From NCBI GenBank assembly GCA_016192205.1, contig JACPUP010000011.1:1-9512 (forward strand): a stretch of DNA of 9,512 bases, given 5' to 3'. Both the position numbers and the translations under genes were made by a program. Shown here in pieces: positions 6,115 to 9,512 of this stretch. The notes beneath the pieces were generated by a model. That model was not told the origin of the DNA, did no database searches, and worked only from the letters and a program-made list of their open reading frames with translations. The first letter of the stretch is position 1; the number at the start of each line of letters is the position of its first letter. Origin of the DNA: Candidatus Kerfeldbacteria bacterium (GTDB lineage Bacteria > Patescibacteriota > Patescibacteriia > SBBC01 > JACPUP01).

Positions 6115-6285
6115 TGTCGCGAAAAGAAAAAGTACCCAAACAAAAAGCCATCAAAAAACAGGGGGCGATCAACTGAAACACCAACGAACAATTCGTTCTG
6201 GTCTTCGGCGACCATATGTACACCCGAGTGGTGCAGCACTCACTGCCGATACAAACTTTTGGGCGGTAGCAGTCACACGGGCGGC
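6115..6285. other. AT-rich stretch without an intact gene
   Basis: The first 60-70 bases are A-rich and clearly lower in GC than the rest of the window. No convincing start with a ribosome site is seen. One short frame at 6177-6266 (+) contains FVLVFGDHMYTRVV, which resembles the N-terminal GDxMxxR motif of CapA-type proteins. It is in the same frame as the capA C-terminus at 6447 but is bounded by stops at 6174 and 6267. It may be the decayed front of that gene. The minus-strand reading of the last part may instead be the faded continuation of the inverted surface-protein fragment. Neither reading is secure. Confidence 0.3.
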
Positions 6286-6435
6286 CGACTCGATCTACCA
6301 CTGGCGGAATTCCGTGAAGTCCCCGACCTTCGCCGGGCCAAGGCGGAAGATGGCCGGGCTCACGTCCTCGGGATCAACCCGATAGGACAAGGCGTATGTC
6401 TGGCCCGCCTTCCAGTCGACGGTCCAGCGGAGCAC
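6286..6435 (-). pseudogene. Inverted fragment of a repeat-domain surface protein, with in-frame stop
   Basis: Read on the minus strand from 6435, 50 codons align without gaps to codons 9340-9489 of the large gene downstream. I count 25 mismatches in 150 nt (about 83% identity). Thirty codons are identical, 12 differ silently at the third position and 8 are changed, one of them Gln (CAG) to stop (TAG) at 6294-6296. The protein reads VLRWTVDWKAGQTYALSYRV and on to GDFTEFRQW-stop. There is no start codon, signal peptide or rest of the domain. The mostly silent divergence shows the source was a selected coding copy, probably another repeat unit or a paralogue, rather than a recent copy of the unit in this window. 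The homology may fade on beyond 6286. It directly abuts the capA remnant. Confidence 0.8.
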
Positions 6436-6446
6436 CGTCAGCGGCG

Positions 6447-6725
6447 CAAAGGAAATTTGCCCACGCAGCGATTGACGCCGGCGCCGATCTGGTCGTTGGC
6501 CACCATCCGCATGTCACGCAAACGACCGAAGAGTACCAAGGCGGGTTCATTGCCTACAGTCTTGGCAATTTCATTTTTGACCAGTTCTGGAGCGACGAGA
6601 CAATGCGGGGGCAGGCGCTCGAAGCAGTCCTCCCCTCGTCGGACAAGCCGACGTATACGCTGCGCGATCTTCAAATCAATCGACAAGCCCAACCGACTTT
6701 GCGCCAGCCAGGCACTGGGGCGTGA
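6447..6725 (+). pseudogene. C-terminal remnant of a CapA-family (poly-gamma-glutamate synthesis-like) gene
   Basis: Ninety-two codons to the TGA at 6723 read QRKFAHAAIDAGADLVVGHH and on. They contain GHHPHV (6498-6515), part of the metal-binding core of CapA-type calcineurin-like phosphoesterases, and IAYSLGNFIFDQ (YSLGNF at 6555-6572). These are the hallmark C-terminal motifs of the PGA_cap family, which acts at the cell surface in capsule or polyglutamate synthesis. Full-length members have roughly 300-400 residues, so about three quarters is missing. An ATG exists at 6396, but the residues it adds come from the antisense of the inverted fragment and not from CapA. The promoter at 6086 points this way. 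It is most likely non-functional, unless the fused frame is translated. Confidence 0.8.
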
Positions 6726-6761
6726 CGCGTCTGAATCGCTGGGGCCCACGGTTGGCGGAGC

Positions 6762-6791
6762 GGGACGAGGAATGCGGACGTGTGGTAAACT
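6762..6791 (+). promoter_or_regulatory. Possible leaderless promoter of the giant secreted protein
   Basis: TGG followed by TAAACT (6786-6791) is an extended -10. The -35 is poor (GGGACG at 6762-6767, spacer 18). The expected start, 6797-6799, coincides with the ATG, and the only purine stretch upstream (GAGAA) is too close to act as a ribosome site. Confidence 0.45.
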
Positions 6792-6798
6792 ATGAGAA

Positions 6799-9512
6799 AT
6801 GCAAACGATTCTTTGTTCACGAGGTAGGCACAATGCATCCATCGGCCAGGCCGTCAGTCGACCGCCGAGGTCGAGAAGGCGTTGCCTACTGGTGACTCTC
6901 GTGGTCGCATTTTCCGTCTTCGCCGGTCCGTCCGTTCGGGCCGAGCAGCCAGAGAGCAAAACGCTCAACGTGAAACCGGCGACCTGCGAGGGATGGGCGA
7001 ATGCGGCTGAAGCGCGGACGGTGGACTTGTCGCGCTCCGCCCAGGTCCGGGAGTTCAACGCCAAGAATGCGGCGGTGATGGAGTTCAGTCCGGGTCAGCC
7101 CGGGGTTTTCGGTGAGTCCGCCGTCACCCCGACGCTGCGTTGCCAGAACTTCAACGTCGCGAAAATTCCGAGCGGCCCGGTGGTTTCGGCAGCGGTCATC
7201 GTTTCGCTGGCGGCCAGTGCGGACGCGGCGAGTACGGACGTCCTGGTCCCGAGCTTCTCGATTGACGAGGGAAAAAACTGGTCAGCCCAGCCCGCCATTC
7301 TTATGCAGGGAACGATTGATAATACCCGGCACGATGGCTACTGGCGCTTCCCGCTCCCGATTGGCCTGACGATCAGCGACCTGCGGCAGTTTGCCTTCCG
7401 GCTGGAGTACCGCGGGGGCGAGACCTTCGCTCCGACGACCATCTTCGTTGACGGACTCGCGCTGGAGGTCACCGTGCCCCGTGAGCAGGGCGTGCTGCGA
7501 CGCTTGTTCAAGGTCAGCGACCAGCCGGTCATCATCGTCGATGAGACGTCGCTCGAGTCCGTCGAACTTCTCAATGCGGATGGCCAGCTGGTCGAGGCTC
7601 CGTTCGTGCGCGAGATTGTTGACGGGAAAACCCGCCTCACGGTTCGCCAGGGACGGGCGTTGAAGCCGGGTGCCTACATCCTGCGGACGAAGAGCCGGGG
7701 ATTGTTTCGAACGACCACCGCCGAGCAGCCGTTTTCGTTCGGCGTGGCCAGTCTCAACACGCCGCAGGCGGTCTATGAGCCGGGCGACTTGGTGACGCTC
7801 GCGGCCTCAACGCTCGATGATCGGGGCCGGACGGTCTGCGACGCCACCCTCTCCCTGCGCGTTACCAAGCCGGACGGTTCGACCGTGCTGCTCTCGACCG
7901 GAGACCGGTCCCTCGTGGCGTCGGCCGAGTGCGGCCCGGATTCACTGACGAACCAGCCGGACTACAGCGGTTTTTTGCTCGCTGACCAGCAGGGTACCTA
8001 CCAAGCGACGCTCGAGGTGCAGACCGACCGCGGCGTCGAGCGGATTGAGCAGACGTTCGAGGCGCAGCCGGTCGCGCCGTTTCGGATAGAGCGGCTGGCG
8101 CCGACGCGGATTAATCCCAAGGCCTCGTACCGCGTCCGACTGCGCATCACGCCGCAGCACGACTTCCAGGGCACGGTGGAAGAGCGCCTGCCAGCGTCAT
8201 TCAAGATCAAGGACAGCGTACCGGCCGCACCCGCGCGAATCGAAGGCGACGAGCAGGTCCTCCGCTGGACCGTTGAGGCGCGGGCCGGGCAAACGCAGGA
8301 GGTCAGTTACGTCTTCGACGCGCCGGACGTATCGCCGGCCCTGTACACATTAGGACCGCTGTCCGTCGGCGATCAGCGCGAGCCGCGGCTGTGGACTATC
8401 AGTTCCGATGAAGTTGTCCGCCACGAGCGGCCAGAGGTTGCCTATGAATCGCTCGCGGTCGAAGATGCGGACTGGGTGGCGGATCGCGACGCGCTCGTGA
8501 CGCCGACGAAAACCGTTTTTCGGGGCGAGGAAAATGTCCACCTCAAGGCGTTCAAGCGGGGCTACCGTTTCGACGCTGCCGACCGTCCGGCCGGGCTGGA
8601 CAGCGACCGACCGCTCGAAGTCACCAAGGTCGACGTCACTGGTCCAGACGGCACCACGATTCGGGCGGTCCGCGTCTCGGAATCGTTCCGCCGGGGGAAT
8701 CAAGCACTGGAAGTGCTGCACTTGGTTCCCGAGCGGACGTTCCGCCCGGGCGTGTACACGGTGACCGCCACGATTACTGACGGCACCGCCACGGTGACCG
8801 ACGAGACCACCTTTGCCTGGGGCGTGCTCGTCATTGATACGCCGAAGTCCGTGTCGCTTCCCGGCGAGACCGTTTCTCTTGGCATGAGCGCCCTCGACGC
8901 GAGCGGCAAGACCGTCTGCGACGCCGACCTGACCCTGACCGTCTCGGCGCCGATCGGTCCGCCAACCGTCCTGACGACTGACGGCGGCGGCATCGAGCGG
9001 TCAGAGAGCTGCGGACCGATTACCGTCACGAACGTCCCAGACTATCACACGACGCTGCTGGCCGGAGCCGTCGGCGACTACGCTCTGACATTGACTGCCT
9101 CTGTTCGCGGCCAGACATACTCCATCACCGATACACTGTTCGTTAGGCCGTCAGTGTCGTTCGTCGTCGAGCGCCAGGCGCCGACGCGCGTTTTCCCGCC
9201 GGCCCAGTACGACCTGGGCTTTACCGTCACGCCGTCCGCGGATTACCAAGGCACATTCGAAGAGTTCATCCCGAGTACCTACGCCGTCGTCGCCACAGGG
9301 CAAGGCGGCGTCAGCGAGTCAAGCGGTCCGGATGCGAAAGTGCTCCGCTGGACCGTCGACTGGAAGTCCGGTGAAACATATTCGTTGACATACCGCGTCG
9401 ATCCCGAGGATATCAGCCCAGCCATTTTCCGCCTGGGGCCGGCGAAGGTTGGGGAGTTCACGGAGTTCCGCCAGTGGCAGATCGCGTCGGATGCGCTCAT
9501 CACCGTGTCCGG
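6799..9512 (+). CDS. Giant secreted repeat protein (3' end outside window)
   Basis: The frame is open from ATG 6799 to the window end, giving 904 residues with no stop. The signal peptide has a long basic n-region (RPPRSRRR, 21-28), a hydrophobic core at 30-43 and a likely cut after VRA (46-48). Residues about 60-250 form a beta-rich domain with the pattern FSIDEGKNWS...GYWRFPLP...FVDGLALEV, as in lectin-like jelly-roll domains; this is inference. From about 255 the protein is built of units with exact 360-residue spacing: the GV(A/L) motif after F-x-x-G at 315 and 675, the Cys pairs 347/378 and 707/738, and the APTR...DFQGT and VLRWTV motifs. Segments such as YEPGDLVTLAASTLDDRGRT resemble macroglobulin-type beta domains. 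No enzyme motif is visible. ATG 6799 is the only upstream start that keeps the signal peptide; a second frame at 6792 closes after 11 codons. An adhesive or protective surface role is inferred. Confidence 0.85.
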   Translation, partial: MQTILCSRGRHNASIGQAVSRPPRSRRRCLLVTLVVAFSVFAGPSVRAEQPESKTLNVKPATCEGWANAAEARTVDLSRSAQVREFNAKNAAVMEFSPGQPGVFGESAVTPTLRCQNFNVAKIPSGPVVSAAVIVSLAASADAASTDVLVPSFSIDEGKNWSAQPAILMQGTIDNTRHDGYWRFPLPIGLTISDLRQFAFRLEYRGGETFAPTTIFVDGLALEVTVPREQGVLRRLFKVSDQPVIIVDETSLESVELLNADGQLVEAPFVREIVDGKTRLTVRQGRALKPGAYILRTKSRGLFRTTTAEQPFSFGVASLNTPQAVYEPGDLVTLAASTLDDRGRTVCDATLSLRVTKPDGSTVLLSTGDRSLVASAECGPDSLTNQPDYSGFLLADQQGTYQATLEVQTDRGVERIEQTFEAQPVAPFRIERLAPTRINPKASYRVRLRITPQHDFQGTVEERLPASFKIKDSVPAAPARIEGDEQVLRWTVEARAGQTQEVSYVFDAPDVSPALYTLGPLSVGDQREPRLWTISSDEVVRHERPEVAYESLAVEDADWVADRDALVTPTKTVFRGEENVHLKAFKRGYRFDAADRPAGLDSDRPLEVTKVDVTGPDGTTIRAVRVSESFRRGNQALEVLHLVPERTFRPGVYTVTATITDGTATVTDETTFAWGVLVIDTPKSVSLPGETVSLGMSALDASGKTVCDADLTLTVSAPIGPPTVLTTDGGGIERSESCGPITVTNVPDYHTTLLAGAVGDYALTLTASVRGQTYSITDTLFVRPSVSFVVERQAPTRVFPPAQYDLGFTVTPSADYQGTFEEFIPSTYAVVATGQGGVSESSGPDAKVLRWTVDWKSGETYSLTYRVDPEDISPAIFRLGPAKVGEFTEFRQWQIASDALITVS
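7741..8820 (+). repeat. First 360-codon repeat unit of the giant protein
   Basis: Runs from the Gly codon of FSFGVASLNTP to that of FAWGVLVIDTP at 8821. Internal order: a Cys-pair beta domain (TVCDATL...AECGP), then SLTNQPDY, ERLAPTR, DFQGTVEE, VLRWTVEARAG, DVSPALYTLGPLSVGD, then a PGVYTVTATI-type strand domain. A partial unit before it (about 7560-7740) matches the end part of this one. Confidence 0.8.
8821..9512 (+). repeat. Second repeat unit, cut by the window end
   Basis: It repeats the order of the first unit at the same distances: TVCDADL...SESCGP, VTNVPDY, ERQAPTR, DYQGTFEE, VLRWTVDWKSG, DISPAIFRLGPAKVGE. The protein sequences are clearly related but well diverged, so the duplication is old. 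Codons 9340-9489 match the inverted fragment at 6286-6435. Confidence 0.8.

Noticed and set aside
6031..6795. A 254-codon open frame on the plus strand
   Set aside because: It runs across the zinc-ribbon promoter, the AT-rich patch, the antisense of the inverted fragment and the capA remnant in the wrong frame. Its Arg/Ser/Pro/Cys-rich product shows no domain.
6792..6827. ATG AGA AAT frame just before the giant gene
   Set aside because: It stops after 11 codons and encodes no signal peptide; the frame from 6799 does.
1..9512. CRISPR arrays, insertion sequences, phage genes, attachment sites
   Set aside because: No short regularly spaced repeats, no transposase or integrase motifs, and no duplicated tRNA end were seen. 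The repeats present are protein-domain repeats.

Overview
The window looks like a high-GC chromosomal segment of a Patescibacteria (Candidate Phyla Radiation) bacterium. This placement is inferred from gene content. A DUF5654-type small membrane protein, a CxxC/CxxC zinc-ribbon microprotein of the kind common in CPR genomes, an exported protein with HYH, HLHD and HVH motifs, and very large repeat-built surface proteins occur together among short genes with close-set sigma70-like promoters. TGA is used as a stop (for example at 5641 and 6723), so there is no sign of a recoded TGA. No sequence search was possible.

Layout. 2-2758 (+) is the 3' part of a large surface adhesin: von Willebrand A domain, SpaA/SdrD-type beta domains, two DUF11 domains, then an LADTG sorting signal. 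It ends at a strong terminator. 2856-3383 (+) is a histidine-rich exported protein whose stop codon overlaps that of the convergent gene 3380-4393 (-), a kinase-fold protein that has lost the usual catalytic Asp. That gene is divergent from tRNA-His (GTG) at 4468-4542, and the two predicted promoters share one -35 heptamer. After the tRNA terminator come a DUF5654 membrane protein (4712-4948), a membrane-anchored protein of unknown function (5008-5643), a terminator-like hairpin, and a convergent 56-residue zinc-ribbon protein (5727-5897, -).

5898-6798 is scrambled. It holds a long leader for the zinc-ribbon gene, an AT-rich patch with a near-consensus forward promoter but no intact gene, an inverted 150-nt fragment of a paralogous surface-protein domain carrying an in-frame stop, and, directly abutting it, the last 92 codons of a CapA-family (poly-gamma-glutamate synthesis-like) gene. 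From 6799 to the window end runs a secreted giant protein, cut off by the window edge, built of units repeating every 360 residues. The inverted fragment matches the end of its second unit at about 83% nucleotide identity.

The common theme is the cell surface: two giant surface or secreted proteins, two small membrane-anchored or exported proteins and a broken capsule-type gene. Several promoters place the predicted transcription start within a few bases of the start codon, suggesting leaderless or near-leaderless mRNAs for some genes, while 4712 and 5897 have Shine-Dalgarno sequences. The clearest leads are the inverted gene fragment joined to the capA remnant, the exact 360-residue repeat with fixed cysteine pairs, and the degenerate kinase with the shared promoter. 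I found no convincing new multi-gene system.
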